A stretch of DNA of 64,000 nt from Rhizorhapis suberifaciens. GTDB taxonomy: Bacteria > Pseudomonadota > Alphaproteobacteria > Sphingomonadales > Sphingomonadaceae. The notes below the pieces were generated by a model. The model ran no database searches, was not told the DNA's origin, and saw only the letters and a program-made list of their open reading frames with translations. Position numbers and translations under genes: made by a program. The first letter of the stretch is position 1. Every line of letters starts with the position of its first letter. Below, piece after piece: positions 38,480-47,791 of the stretch. Where the stretch lies: assembly GCF_014200045.1 (NCBI RefSeq), contig NZ_JACHOV010000002.1:62001-126000 (forward strand), in the 5' to 3' direction.

Positions 38480-38501
38480 GTGTCGAGCGGAGTCGAGACA
38501 C
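38480..38501. repeat. Short palindromic dispersed-type repeat
   Basis: GTGTCGAGCGGAGTCGAGAC plus AC is an imperfect palindrome of the GTCGAGCGNAGTCGAGAC kind often scattered between genes in sphingomonads. It lies between the convergent tlyA and ligI genes. The rest of this 240-base gap shows nothing else I can name. Confidence 0.5.
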
Positions 38502-38655
38502 ATCTGTCTAAGTCAATGTCTCTTGCACATTGCGCTGAGCTGGCTCTCTTTGTCTTCAACCAATATCTATCCCGAGCGCCTGCCTTTCCGGCAGTCGAGG
38601 TCTTGGGGCCGAACGGAAATCTTCATTAAGTGCGACGCTGTAAGGAGTCGCAGGC

Positions 38656-39555
<900 letters not shown>

Positions 39556-39573
39556 TCAGCCGGGGTGCAGCTT

Positions 39574-40632
39574 CTAAAATACCACTCCGTCGAACAGCTT
39601 CCGCGCCGTCCGCAGCATGGCCGCACTTGCCACATTGCCCGCATCGTCCATTTCCATGACGCAGGTGGTCTCGCCGGTGGGATGTTCCACGGACAGCGTC
39701 TTGCGCGTGCCCTGCGGTACCGAAGCGACCTCCGCCGCAGGAGACCCTTCAATGAGGCAGGCGGTGGCCACGCTGACCGCGCCAAGCACCCCGATGCTGG
39801 CATGTGCGCGATGTGGAATGAAGCTGCGGGCGGTTACCGCGCCGCCGTTACGCGGAGGAGCGACCAGCATCATTTTGGGGACGGACTTGCTGCTGACATC
39901 ACCCAGGTTCATCCGTTCTCCAACGGCCAAACGAATGGCTTCTATCGTTGCTTTCAACTCCACCGCGTTATCCAGTTCATCGCGGCTTTCATAGCCGGTG
40001 ACGCCGAGATCCTCCGCCTTCATGACCACGCAAGGCATGCCGTTGTCGATCAACGTGACGCGAACGCCGTTGACTTCGTCAAATGCATTGCCCGTCGGCA
40101 GCAATGCGCCGCAGCTCGATCCTGCCGTATCGCGGAATTCCAGGGGAATGGGCGCTGAGCTGCCGGGCACCCCATCAATGCGCGCCTCGCCCTCATAGGT
40201 CACTTCACCCGCAGGGGTTTGGACAGTCGCCACGGCGACCTGGCCGGTATTTTCCATGAAGATGGAGACTCTGGTTTCGCCTTCCTCCGCCTTCACCAGT
40301 CCCCTCTCAATGGCAAAGGGACCAATGCCAGCAAGGATGTTCCCGCAATTTTGCGCGTCGCTGACAATCGCTTGATCGACAAATACCTGCAGGAACAGAT
40401 AGTCGACGTCGATCCCTTCCCGTTCGGACTTGCTTACCACCGCCACCTTGCTGGTGAGTGGATCGGCGCCTCCCAACCCGTCGATCTGCCGCGGATCGGG
40501 GGAGCCCATAATATGTAGCAGCAGATTGTCACGAACTTCTGTTTCCGAAGGCAGGTCTTCCTTCAGGAAATATCCCCCTTTGGATGTGCCGCCCCGCATC
40601 CAGAAGCAAGGCGTTCCGGAAATATTCGCCAT
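39574..40632 (-). CDS. ligU: 4-oxalomesaconate tautomerase/isomerase LigU
   Basis: A 352-residue PrpF-family protein with the diaminopimelate-epimerase fold. In sphingomonads LigU shifts the double bond of 4-oxalomesaconate so that LigJ can hydrate it. Signatures: GTPCFWMRGGTSKGGYFLKE at the N-terminus, GSPDPRQIDGLGGADPLTSK, DAQNCGNILAGIGPFAIERG and STPRIRRHARIHAG-type C-terminal region read as ARSFIPHRAHASIGVLGAVS. It lies between ligK (55 bases upstream) and ligI. The assignment rests on the family match plus the surrounding pathway. Confidence 0.93.
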   Translation of the reverse strand: MANISGTPCFWMRGGTSKGGYFLKEDLPSETEVRDNLLLHIMGSPDPRQIDGLGGADPLTSKVAVVSKSEREGIDVDYLFLQVFVDQAIVSDAQNCGNILAGIGPFAIERGLVKAEEGETRVSIFMENTGQVAVATVQTPAGEVTYEGEARIDGVPGSSAPIPLEFRDTAGSSCGALLPTGNAFDEVNGVRVTLIDNGMPCVVMKAEDLGVTGYESRDELDNAVELKATIEAIRLAVGERMNLGDVSSKSVPKMMLVAPPRNGGAVTARSFIPHRAHASIGVLGAVSVATACLIEGSPAAEVASVPQGTRKTLSVEHPTGETTCVMEMDDAGNVASAAMLRTARKLFDGVVF

Positions 40633-40687
40633 GACCTAACCCCGTTCCACGGTTCCGCTTGGCGCCAGCGGCAAGCAGCTTGCGGCT

Positions 40688-41362
40688 CTACACATATTTC
40701 AGCCCCATTTCGGCGAGCTTTCCGCGCATGTCATAAATATCGAGGCCCAGCTCTCCGGCCGCCAGCCGCTGCCGCTTAACCTCTTCATTGGCCTCGCGAG
40801 CCTGCGCCTTTTCCAGTACGGCGGCGGCATTGGCGCGGGGCACTACGCACACACCGTCATCGTCTGCGATCACAACATCCCCTGCGTTGATGAGGGCGTT
40901 GGCACATATAATCGGTATGTTCGCCGAACCCAGGGTGGCCTTGATCGTACCTTGCGCATGCACCGCTTTTGACCACACCGGGAAATTCATCTGCTTGAGA
41001 TCCCTCACATCCCGGACGCCTGCGTCGATCACCAGCCCGCGGCAGCCACGAGCTTGGGCAGATGTCGCGAGCAGGTCGCCGAAATAGCCGTCGGTGCAAG
41101 GGCTGGTCGGGGCCAGGACGATGATGTCTCCTTCCCTCAGCTGCTCGATCGCCACATGCAACATCCAGTTGTCCCCTGGAGGGGCGGAGATGGTAACAGC
41201 TGATCCAGCGATGCGTGCGCCGGCGTAAATCGGCCGCATATAGGACGCCAGCAGGCCGGTGCGACCCTGCGCTTCATGCACTGTGGACACGCCGCATCTG
41301 GCCAGCCCGTCGACGACGCTCATGTCGGCGCGTTCAATATTCTGCACGACTGTACCGGCCAT
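40688..41362 (-). CDS. ligK: 4-carboxy-4-hydroxy-2-oxoadipate aldolase LigK
   Basis: A 224-residue RraA-fold class II aldolase that splits 4-carboxy-4-hydroxy-2-oxoadipate into pyruvate and oxaloacetate, the last step of the pathway; the family also decarboxylates oxaloacetate. Motifs: [40 protein letters not shown], the metal-site element [17 protein letters not shown] and [15 protein letters not shown]. The ATG at 41362 matches the family start; the open frame upstream runs into the ligR control region. It is the first gene of the leftward operon and is divergent from ligR, 112 bases away. Confidence 0.95.
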   Translation of the reverse strand: MAGTVVQNIERADMSVVDGLARCGVSTVHEAQGRTGLLASYMRPIYAGARIAGSAVTISAPPGDNWMLHVAIEQLREGDIIVLAPTSPCTDGYFGDLLATSAQARGCRGLVIDAGVRDVRDLKQMNFPVWSKAVHAQGTIKATLGSANIPIICANALINAGDVVIADDDGVCVVPRANAAAVLEKAQAREANEEVKRQRLAAGELGLDIYDMRGKLAEMGLKYV

Positions 41363-41450
41363 GGCTCGCCTCTCATGTGTCTGATTGAAACAGTTGGGGG
41401 CACAGTGGGCGCGGGAACTGGTCAAGGCAATTTCGAATATCGGCACAGCC

Positions 41451-41465
41451 ATAAGTTTTTGCTAT
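41451..41465. promoter_or_regulatory. Candidate LigR operator between ligK and ligR
   Basis: ATAAGTTTTTGCTAT, on the minus strand ATAGCAAAAACTTAT, is an A/T-rich imperfect dyad in an otherwise GC-rich gap. It is 10-24 bases before ligR and about 90-100 bases before ligK, as expected for a self-repressing LysR regulator that activates the divergent gene. A near copy (GCAAAACTTATAGG) occurs upstream of the rightward lig operon. Confidence 0.45.
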
Positions 41466-41474
41466 AACCGCTTG

Positions 41475-42698
41475 ATGCAGCTTTGGAGTCTCAATATCCG
41501 GCATTTGCGAGCGCTCGCCGCGATATGCCGGCTCGGGAGCGTCAGCGCGGCCGCGCAGGCGATCAACCTCTCGCAACCGGCGCTGACCCAGGGCATGGCG
41601 CGACTGGAACAACAGCTTGGCCGTCCTCTTTTCGAGCGGCGCACCGATGGCATGACGCCGACACAGTCCGGAGCGATCCTGTGCGCTAGAGTGGACAAAG
41701 CCATGGTTAACCTCGCTGCGGGTTTTCGAGCGGCGAGAGGCGGAGCGGCCATGGGTGGCTTCGTAGAAGCTGACCGGCTCGTCACCATGGCGCAACTCCG
41801 CGCGCTCATCGCTTTGGCCGATGCTGGCAGCTATATCAGCGCCAGCGCGGCGACGGGTCTGTCCCAACCGTCTCTGCATCGTGCGGTGCGCGAACTGGAA
41901 ACCGCCAGCGGCCTTACGCTTTTCGTGCGGCGGGGACGGGGGGTGGCGATTACGAATGCTGGACGCACCATCGTTCGCGCGTTTCGCCTGGCCCGTACCG
42001 AACTGCAGTCGGGCCTGTTCGAAATCGCCGCACTTGGCGGTGCGGCCGTCGGCCGCATTGCGGTCGGTGCGATGCCGCTCGCTCGGGCGAAGCTGATCCC
42101 CAAGGTTATCGCGCGCTTCCATGCGGTCCATCCTGACGTGCGCATCGACATTGTCGACGGACCTCATGCCGAACTGATCGAGCAACTCCGCGACGGGGAC
42201 TTGGACTTCCTTATAGGGGCGCTCCGCTATCCGGAACCTGGTAAGGATGTGGAGCAGCGGCGGCTGTACGACGATCATTTGGTAATAGCGGCGCGCGCTG
42301 GTCACCCGCTTGCGGGCAGAGACGTGCCGACCGTGGAAGCGCTGGCTGGCTTTCCCTGGGTGATCGCGCGGAGCGGCACGCCTATGCGGCGGCTGTGGGA
42401 GAAGATGTTCGTAAGTGCGAATGTTGATCCGCCCAAGGCTCCTGTCAGTTGTAGCTCTGTACTTGCGATACGCTCTTTGTTGCAGGAGGGCGATTATCTG
42501 ACGCTGCTTAGCCCCGATCAGATCGCTCGCGATGCGGAAAGCGGGCTTATAGCGACTATCGGCGCCCCATTGCCTGGCACCAGCAGGCCGATTGGCGTCA
42601 CTATCCGCGCGGGCTGGCAACCAACGGGTCTGCAGGCAGAATTCCTTCAAGAGGTTGAAAAGACCATTAGAGATGACAATCAAGCAGGCCCCAGCTGA
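41475..42698 (+). CDS. ligR: LysR-type regulator of the lig genes (LigR) with two tandem DNA-binding domains
   Basis: A 407-residue LysR-type transcription factor, longer than the usual 300. Residues 1-75 form one winged helix-turn-helix (LNIRHLRALAAICRLGSVSA, NLSQPALTQGMARLEQQLG, LFERRTDGMTPTQSG). Residues 103-185 form a second one (VTMAQLRALIALADAGSYIS, GLSQPSLHRAVRELETASG, LFVRRGRGVAITNAGR). The effector domain follows (about 190-400; VGRIAVGAMPLARAKLIPKV, LDFLIGALRYPEP). The two DNA-binding parts are clearly related but diverged. The gene lies between the two lig operons, where SYK-6 LigR activates both in response to protocatechuate or gallate. The regulator identity is by position; the LysR call is certain. 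Confidence 0.88.
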   Translation: MQLWSLNIRHLRALAAICRLGSVSAAAQAINLSQPALTQGMARLEQQLGRPLFERRTDGMTPTQSGAILCARVDKAMVNLAAGFRAARGGAAMGGFVEADRLVTMAQLRALIALADAGSYISASAATGLSQPSLHRAVRELETASGLTLFVRRGRGVAITNAGRTIVRAFRLARTELQSGLFEIAALGGAAVGRIAVGAMPLARAKLIPKVIARFHAVHPDVRIDIVDGPHAELIEQLRDGDLDFLIGALRYPEPGKDVEQRRLYDDHLVIAARAGHPLAGRDVPTVEALAGFPWVIARSGTPMRRLWEKMFVSANVDPPKAPVSCSSVLAIRSLLQEGDYLTLLSPDQIARDAESGLIATIGAPLPGTSRPIGVTIRAGWQPTGLQAEFLQEVEKTIRDDNQAGPS

Positions 42699-42732
42699 CA
42701 GTGCGGCGATAGGTCCAGTCTCACCACATTCC

Positions 42733-42752
42733 TTCCGCAAAACTTATAGGAA
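42733..42752. promoter_or_regulatory. Candidate LigR operator before the ligJABC operon
   Basis: TTCCGCAAAACTTATAGGAA contains a TTCC-N12-GGAA dyad and a core (GCAAAACTTATAGG) nearly identical to the minus strand of the element beside ligR (GCAAAAACTTATGG). It lies 50-70 bases before the first gene of the rightward operon. Confidence 0.45.
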
Positions 42753-42802
42753 ACCCACGCTTCGGATTGGCCGTTCTCTCGATGGGCGAGTAGGTCGCGG
42801 TC

Positions 42803-43693
42803 ATGGCCCTTTTGCCCCATCATATTGCTTTTGTAGGATACGGAGAGGCAAGCCAGGCCTTTGTGGAGGGCTGCGGCAGCGCGCTTTCCGCGCAAGCACG
42901 GGCCTACGACGTAAAAACCGATGCGGCCGAGACCCGGGAGGCGAAGCGGTTCGACTATGATCGTGGCGGCGTTCGGGGGTGCGACTCCCTTGCCGAGGCC
43001 GTGGACGGCGCGCAACTGATACTTAGCCTGGTGACAGCCGACGAAGCGCAGAAGGCCGCCCGCCAGGTTGCCAGACACATACCGCCGGGCGCCATCTTCT
43101 GTGACATGAACAGCGTTGCTCCCGAAACGAAGCTCGCCAATGCCGCCGTCATAGAGGCTGCGGACGCGCATTATGTCGACGTCGCCGTGATGTCGCCTGT
43201 CCATCCGGCTTTGAACAATGTTCCGCTTCTTTTGGCCGGCCCAAGGTCAGGGCAGGCGCTGGAAATCTTGAAATCCCTAGGCTTCACCAAGCTGCGCGTC
43301 ATTGAAGGTGAGGTCGGCCGCGCTTCCGCGATCAAGATGATCCGCTCTGTGATGGTCAAGGGCCTTGAAGCGCTCACCACTGAATGCGTACTGGCCGCCC
43401 GCCGCGCTGGAGTTTATGATGAGGTTATCGCCTCATTGAACGCCAGCTGGCCGGGTACCGACTGGGGCGAGAAGGCTGATTATAATCTTGACCGCATGAT
43501 GATCCATGGTCTGCGCCGCGCGGCTGAGATGGAGGAAGTGGCCAAAACGCTGGAATCTCTTGGCACCGGCGCAACATTAACATATGGTACGATTGAGCGG
43601 CAGCGGGCAATTGGCTTGATGGACGTGAGTTCCCCCCCGCAGGGCCTGAGCCAGAAGATCGATCATATATTGGAGAGGATGACGCGCGAATGA
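42803..43693 (+). CDS. NAD(P)-dependent dehydrogenase with DUF1932 domain, first gene of ligJABC
   Basis: A 296-residue beta-hydroxyacid dehydrogenase-like protein. The N-terminal Rossmann domain starts HIAFVGYGEASQAFVEG (modified GxGxxx motif) and includes LILSLVTADEAQKAARQVA and FCDMNSVAPETK. VDVAVMSPVHPALNNVPLLL matches the family's substrate-binding segment, and GRASAIKMIRSVMVKGLEAL carries the likely catalytic Lys. The C-terminal DUF1932 domain (about 190-260) replaces the usual 6PGDH_C. The stop overlaps the ligJ start (ATGA), so it is coupled to the pathway genes. None of the known pathway steps needs it; a role on a related hydroxy- or keto-acid is inferred. Confidence 0.82.
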   Translation: MALLPHHIAFVGYGEASQAFVEGCGSALSAQARAYDVKTDAAETREAKRFDYDRGGVRGCDSLAEAVDGAQLILSLVTADEAQKAARQVARHIPPGAIFCDMNSVAPETKLANAAVIEAADAHYVDVAVMSPVHPALNNVPLLLAGPRSGQALEILKSLGFTKLRVIEGEVGRASAIKMIRSVMVKGLEALTTECVLAARRAGVYDEVIASLNASWPGTDWGEKADYNLDRMMIHGLRRAAEMEEVAKTLESLGTGATLTYGTIERQRAIGLMDVSSPPQGLSQKIDHILERMTRE

Positions 43694-44709
43694 TCATCGA
43701 CTGTCACGGCCACTACACGACCGCGCCCGAGCCCCATAACCAGTGGCGCGAGGCGCAGAAGGCGGCGTTCAAGGCTGGCGAAACGCCTCCTCCCTATCCC
43801 GTAATTTCCGATGACGAGATTCGCGAAACCATCGAAAAGAACCAACTCCGCCTCGTCAGGGAGCGCGGCGCGGACATAACCATCTTCTCGCCCCGCGCCA
43901 GCGCTATGGCGCATCATGTCGGCGACGAGGCTGTCAGCATTGAATGGGCCCGCCGCTGCAATGATCTTATTGCGCGCGTGGTAAAGCTCTTCCCCAAAAC
44001 CTTTGTCGGCGTCTGCATGCTCCCCCAATCGCCTGCCGCTGGCCTTGAAGGATCGATTGCGGAGCTTGAGCGCTGCGTCAATGAGCTTGGCTTTGTCGGC
44101 TGCAACCTCAATCCCGATCCGGGCGGCGGCCATTTCAACCATCCTCCGCTCACCGACCGCTATTGGTATCCCCTCTACGAGAAGATGGTGGAGCTGGACG
44201 TCCCCGCGATGATCCACGTCTCGGGCAGCTGCAATCCGGCGATGCACGCAACAGGCGCTTTCTACATCGCGGCTGACACCATCGCCTTCATGCAACTGAT
44301 TGAAGGCGACCTGTTCAAAGACTTCCCGACGCTGCGCTTCATCATTCCCCACGGCGGCGGCGCAGTCCCCTATCATTGGGGTCGTTATCGCGGCTTGGCC
44401 GACATGCTCAAAAAGCCGGACCTGCGGACGCATGTCATGAACAACGTCTTCTTCGACACCTGCGTCTATCATCAGCCAGGCGTCAACTTGCTCGCCGATG
44501 TCATCGATAACAAGAACATCCTCTTCGGCTCCGAAATGGTAGGAGCGGTGCGGGGCATCGATCCCACGACGGGCCAGTATTTCGATGACACCAAGCGCTA
44601 TGTGGACGCGCTCGACATCTCGGAAGCCGAACGCTCGGCAATCTTCGAGGGCAACGCCCGGACGGTTTTCCCCCGCCTCGACAAGCTGCTGAATGAGCGG
44701 GGATTGTGA
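43690..44709 (+). CDS. ligJ: 4-oxalomesaconate hydratase LigJ
   Basis: A 339-residue amidohydrolase-superfamily hydratase that adds water to the LigU product to give 4-carboxy-4-hydroxy-2-oxoadipate. It starts MIIDCHGHYTTAPEPHNQWR with the metal-binding His-x-His. Further marks are FVGCNLNPDPGGGHFNHPPL, AMIHVSGSCNPAMHATGAFY, FIIPHGGGAVPYHWGRYRGL and ILFGSEMVGAVRGIDP, where Glu stands at the position normally Asp in hydrolases, as known for LigJ. The length is close to that in SYK-6. It is preceded by the coupled dehydrogenase and followed by a repeat-containing gap before ligA. Confidence 0.95.
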   Translation: MIIDCHGHYTTAPEPHNQWREAQKAAFKAGETPPPYPVISDDEIRETIEKNQLRLVRERGADITIFSPRASAMAHHVGDEAVSIEWARRCNDLIARVVKLFPKTFVGVCMLPQSPAAGLEGSIAELERCVNELGFVGCNLNPDPGGGHFNHPPLTDRYWYPLYEKMVELDVPAMIHVSGSCNPAMHATGAFYIAADTIAFMQLIEGDLFKDFPTLRFIIPHGGGAVPYHWGRYRGLADMLKKPDLRTHVMNNVFFDTCVYHQPGVNLLADVIDNKNILFGSEMVGAVRGIDPTTGQYFDDTKRYVDALDISEAERSAIFEGNARTVFPRLDKLLNERGL

Positions 44710-44734
44710 GATTGGCAGGCCGGGCTGACTTTTT

Positions 44735-44825
44735 CGTCATCCCCGCGAAGGCCGGGATCCATCCCCTCACGGAGCGTCAAGCGGATGGTTCAGGAAATGG
44801 GTTCCCGCCTTTGCGGGAATGACGG
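44735..44825. repeat. Paired inverted dispersed-type repeat between ligJ and ligA
   Basis: CGTCATCCCCGCGAAGGCCG at 44735 onward is matched in inverted orientation by GGGTTCCCGCCTTTGCGGGAATGACG ending near 44825 (given here as GGGTTCCCGCCTTTGCGGG then AATGACG). The two arms flank about 35 bases and could fold in mRNA. The same CGTCATCCCCGCG core recurs after ligC. Confidence 0.75.
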
Positions 44826-44844
44826 GAATGAATTGGAGAGCATC

Positions 44845-45249
44845 ATGAAACAGGATATCCACGAATATCTGGCGGAATTCGACGACATTCCCGGCACCCG
44901 CGTGTTCACCGCCGCCCGGGCGCGCCGGGGATACTGGATGAACCAGTTCGCCATGAGCTTGATGAAAGCGGAGAATCGCGAGCGCTTTAAGGCGGACGAG
45001 CGGGCCTATATCGATGAGTGGCCGATGAGCGAGGAACAGAAGCAGGCGCTGCTCGACCGCGACTACAATCGCTGCCTCGACCTAGGCGGCAATGTTTATT
45101 TCCTATCAAAGCTGTTTTCGACCGACGGTTTTTCCTTTGCACAGGCGGTCAGCACCATGACCGACATGAACTTCGAGGAATATCAGGCCATGATGCTTGC
45201 CGGCGGACGCTCGCCCAAAGGGCTACGTTCAATCAAGGAAGGACGCTGA
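44845..45249 (+). CDS. ligA: Protocatechuate 4,5-dioxygenase alpha subunit
   Basis: A 134-residue small subunit of the extradiol dioxygenase that opens protocatechuate between carbons 4 and 5. The sequence follows the known LigA closely: HEYLAEFDDIPGTRVFTAAR, NQFAMSLMKAENRERFKADE, GGNVYFLSKLFSTDG and EEYQAMMLAGGRSPKGLRSI. The subunit covers the active site of LigB and adds no iron ligands. I chose the ATG at 44845; an upstream extension in frame would translate the repeat. ligB starts four bases after the stop. Confidence 0.96.
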   Translation: MKQDIHEYLAEFDDIPGTRVFTAARARRGYWMNQFAMSLMKAENRERFKADERAYIDEWPMSEEQKQALLDRDYNRCLDLGGNVYFLSKLFSTDGFSFAQAVSTMTDMNFEEYQAMMLAGGRSPKGLRSIKEGR

Positions 45250-46095
<846 letters not shown>

Positions 46096-46101
46096 TGTAA
46101 A

Positions 46102-46220
46102 AGCCCTTCCCCTTCAGGGGAGGGGTTGGGGTGGGCCGTTCTCACCCTCATCGGCTTACGCCAGCGATCACCCAGCGGCGATCGCACCCACCCATTCCCC
46201 CTCCCTTGAAAGGGAGGGGT
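46102..46220. repeat. Palindromic repeat element between ligB and ligC
   Basis: Begins CCCTTCCCCTTCAGGGGAGG then GGTTGGGGTGGG, and ends with the inverted counterpart CCCACCCATTCCCCCTCCCT then TGAAAGGGAGGGG. About 50 unmatched bases lie between. Each end is itself a small hairpin. This matches the MITE-like palindromic intergenic elements common in alphaproteobacteria. It fills nearly the whole ligB-ligC gap. Confidence 0.8.
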
Positions 46221-46236
46221 TTATGAGGAGAACCCC

Positions 46237-47178
46237 ATGAGAATAGCCCTCGCCGGAGCCGGCGCCTTTGGTGAAAAGCACCTCGACGGCCTGAAGAACA
46301 TCGATGGCGTCGAGATTGTCTCGATCATCAGTCGCACGGGTGAACAGGCCGCCGCCGTCGCCGAAAAATACGGAGCGAAGCACAGCTCGACCGAGCTGGA
46401 AGACGCTCTCGCCCGCGACGATGTCGACGCCGTCATCCTTTGCACCCCGACGCAGATGCATGCCAGCCAGGCCATGGCCTGTATGAACGCAGGCAAGCAT
46501 GTACAGGTGGAGATACCGCTCGCTGACGGTTGGGCGGAGGCGCAGGCGGTGATGGACAAGCAGAAGGAAACCGGTCTCGTCTGCATGGTCGGACACACCC
46601 GTCGCTTCAATCCGTCACACCAATATGTGCATAACAAGATCAAGGCTGGCGAAATCAACATCCAGCAGATGGACGTCCAGACCTATTTCTTCCGCCGCAA
46701 GAACATGAACGCGAAGGGCGAACCGCGGAGCTGGACGGACCACCTCCTCTGGCACCATGCCGCGCATACCGTGGACCTTTTTGCTTATCAGGCCGGCCCG
46801 ATTGTGCAGGCAAATGCCGTTCAAGGTCCGATCCATCCAGAACTTGGCATCGCCATGGACATGTCGATCCAGCTCAGGGCGCAAAGCGGCGCGATCTGCA
46901 CCTTGTCGTTAAGCTTTAATAATGATGGGCCGCTCGGCACCTTCTTCCGCTACATCTGCGATAATGGCACCTATATTGCCCGCTATGACGATCTGGTGAC
47001 CGGCAAGGAAGAGATTATCGACGTGTCGCATGTCGACGTGTCAATGAATGGTATCGAACTTCAGGACCGCGAATTCATCGCCGCAATCCGCGAAGGCCGC
47101 GAGCCCAACAGCGGCGTGGCGCAGGTTCTTCCCTGCTATAAGGTGCTGCACGATCTGGAGGAGCAGTTGCAAGGGTAA
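46237..47178 (+). CDS. ligC: 4-carboxy-2-hydroxymuconate-6-semialdehyde dehydrogenase
   Basis: A 313-residue NADP-dependent Gfo/Idh/MocA-family dehydrogenase that oxidises the hemiacetal of the ring-cleavage product to 2-pyrone-4,6-dicarboxylate. The Rossmann start is MRIALAGAGAFGEKHLDGLK. Other marks are AVILCTPTQMHASQAMACMN, GKHVQVEIPLADGWAEAQAV (in which the EKP lysine of many relatives is Ile, as I recall for LigC) and WTDHLLWHHAAHTVDLFAYQ. The length is close to LigC of SYK-6. It is the last gene of the rightward operon. GAGGAGA precedes the ATG, just after the repeat. Confidence 0.96.
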   Translation: MRIALAGAGAFGEKHLDGLKNIDGVEIVSIISRTGEQAAAVAEKYGAKHSSTELEDALARDDVDAVILCTPTQMHASQAMACMNAGKHVQVEIPLADGWAEAQAVMDKQKETGLVCMVGHTRRFNPSHQYVHNKIKAGEINIQQMDVQTYFFRRKNMNAKGEPRSWTDHLLWHHAAHTVDLFAYQAGPIVQANAVQGPIHPELGIAMDMSIQLRAQSGAICTLSLSFNNDGPLGTFFRYICDNGTYIARYDDLVTGKEEIIDVSHVDVSMNGIELQDREFIAAIREGREPNSGVAQVLPCYKVLHDLEEQLQG

Positions 47179-47192
47179 ACGCCCTCCACCAT

Positions 47193-47220
47193 CGTCATCC
47201 CCGCGCAGGCGGGGATCCAT
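47193..47220. repeat. Dispersed-type hairpin repeat after ligC
   Basis: CGTCATCCCCGCGCAGGCGG then GGATCCAT contains the hairpin CCCCGC-GCAG-GCGGGG and shares its CGTCATCCCCGCG start and GGGATCCAT end with the element between ligJ and ligA. It could act as a weak operon end. Confidence 0.75.
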
Positions 47221-47266
47221 CTCCCGAACTCAGCATCTATCGACGATATTTTGAGTTCCAGAAGGC

Positions 47267-47536
47267 TTAATCGCCGCTTTCGTCCTCAGCCGCCCTCTCA
47301 TACCAGGCTTCGACAGGGCCATTGAGCTTGATGGTCAGGGGCTGGCCACGCCGGTCCTTGGTCTTTCCGGCGGCAACGCGAATCCATCCTTCGGAAATGC
47401 AATATTCCTCCACGTCATTGCGGACCCGGTCCTTGAACCGGATCCCAATGCCGCGTTTCAGCGTCTCCATGTCGAAATGGGGACTGCCGGGGTTTGTGGA
47501 GAGGCGGTCGGGAGGTGTGTCGGTTGCATCGGTCAT
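47267..47536 (-). CDS. DUF3297 family protein
   Basis: An 89-residue protein matching the DUF3297 family: DRLSTNPGSPHFDMETLKRG, IGIRFKDRVRNDVEEYCISE, GWIRVAAGKTKDRRGQPLTI and an acidic end. The family is small, proteobacterial and of unknown function. It is transcribed towards ligC and starts just downstream of the toxin-like remnant. The call is good; no role can be given. Confidence 0.85.
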   Translation of the reverse strand: MTDATDTPPDRLSTNPGSPHFDMETLKRGIGIRFKDRVRNDVEEYCISEGWIRVAAGKTKDRRGQPLTIKLNGPVEAWYERAAEDESGD

Positions 47537-47576
47537 ATGCGGCCCATTGCCTCAAAACTTGAAGCTTTTCCAGTGG

Positions 47577-47757
47577 AATGATGTGACGCCTGATATTGAT
47601 AGCGGGTGCGATCTCCAGCCGCTGGTCGTCGCCTGACCCAGCGATGTGATAAACGAGCCGGTGTTCGCCCGTGATCCGCCGCGACCGTATTGGCCAGCCG
47701 GAAAACGAGGTGCAGCGTTTCCGCCATGCTTTCATGTTCGCTTTGCGCGAACAGCAC
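47577..47757 (-). pseudogene. Frameshifted YoeB/Txe-type toxin remnant
   Basis: The minus strand holds pieces of a Txe/YoeB endoribonuclease toxin in more than one frame. The core IRSRRITGEHRLVYHIAGSG followed by DDQRLEIA matches the family's WSRRI-x-x-EHRLVY and is in one frame. The C-terminal Arg-Tyr-His-Tyr element appears as RYQYQ in another frame, two bases displaced. The GKPEPLK-like upstream part (SMAETLHLVFRLA) is in that second frame. The N-terminal third is missing, since typA ends at 47792, and no antitoxin gene is present. It is judged non-functional. Confidence 0.65.
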
Positions 47758-47791
47758 TCAGGGCTCCGCGCTTTACCCCGTCACAAGAAAA

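Noticed and set aside
41373-42740. 455-codon open frame antisense to the whole ligR gene
   Set aside because: Rich in Arg, Ala, Gln and His, without domain motifs. It is a by-product of GC-rich codon use in ligR, which has clear LysR domains.
46102-46220. Palindromic element between ligB and ligC as a CRISPR repeat or terminator
   Set aside because: Only one unit with unmatched centre, no spacer series; a pure terminator would cut ligC off from its operon.
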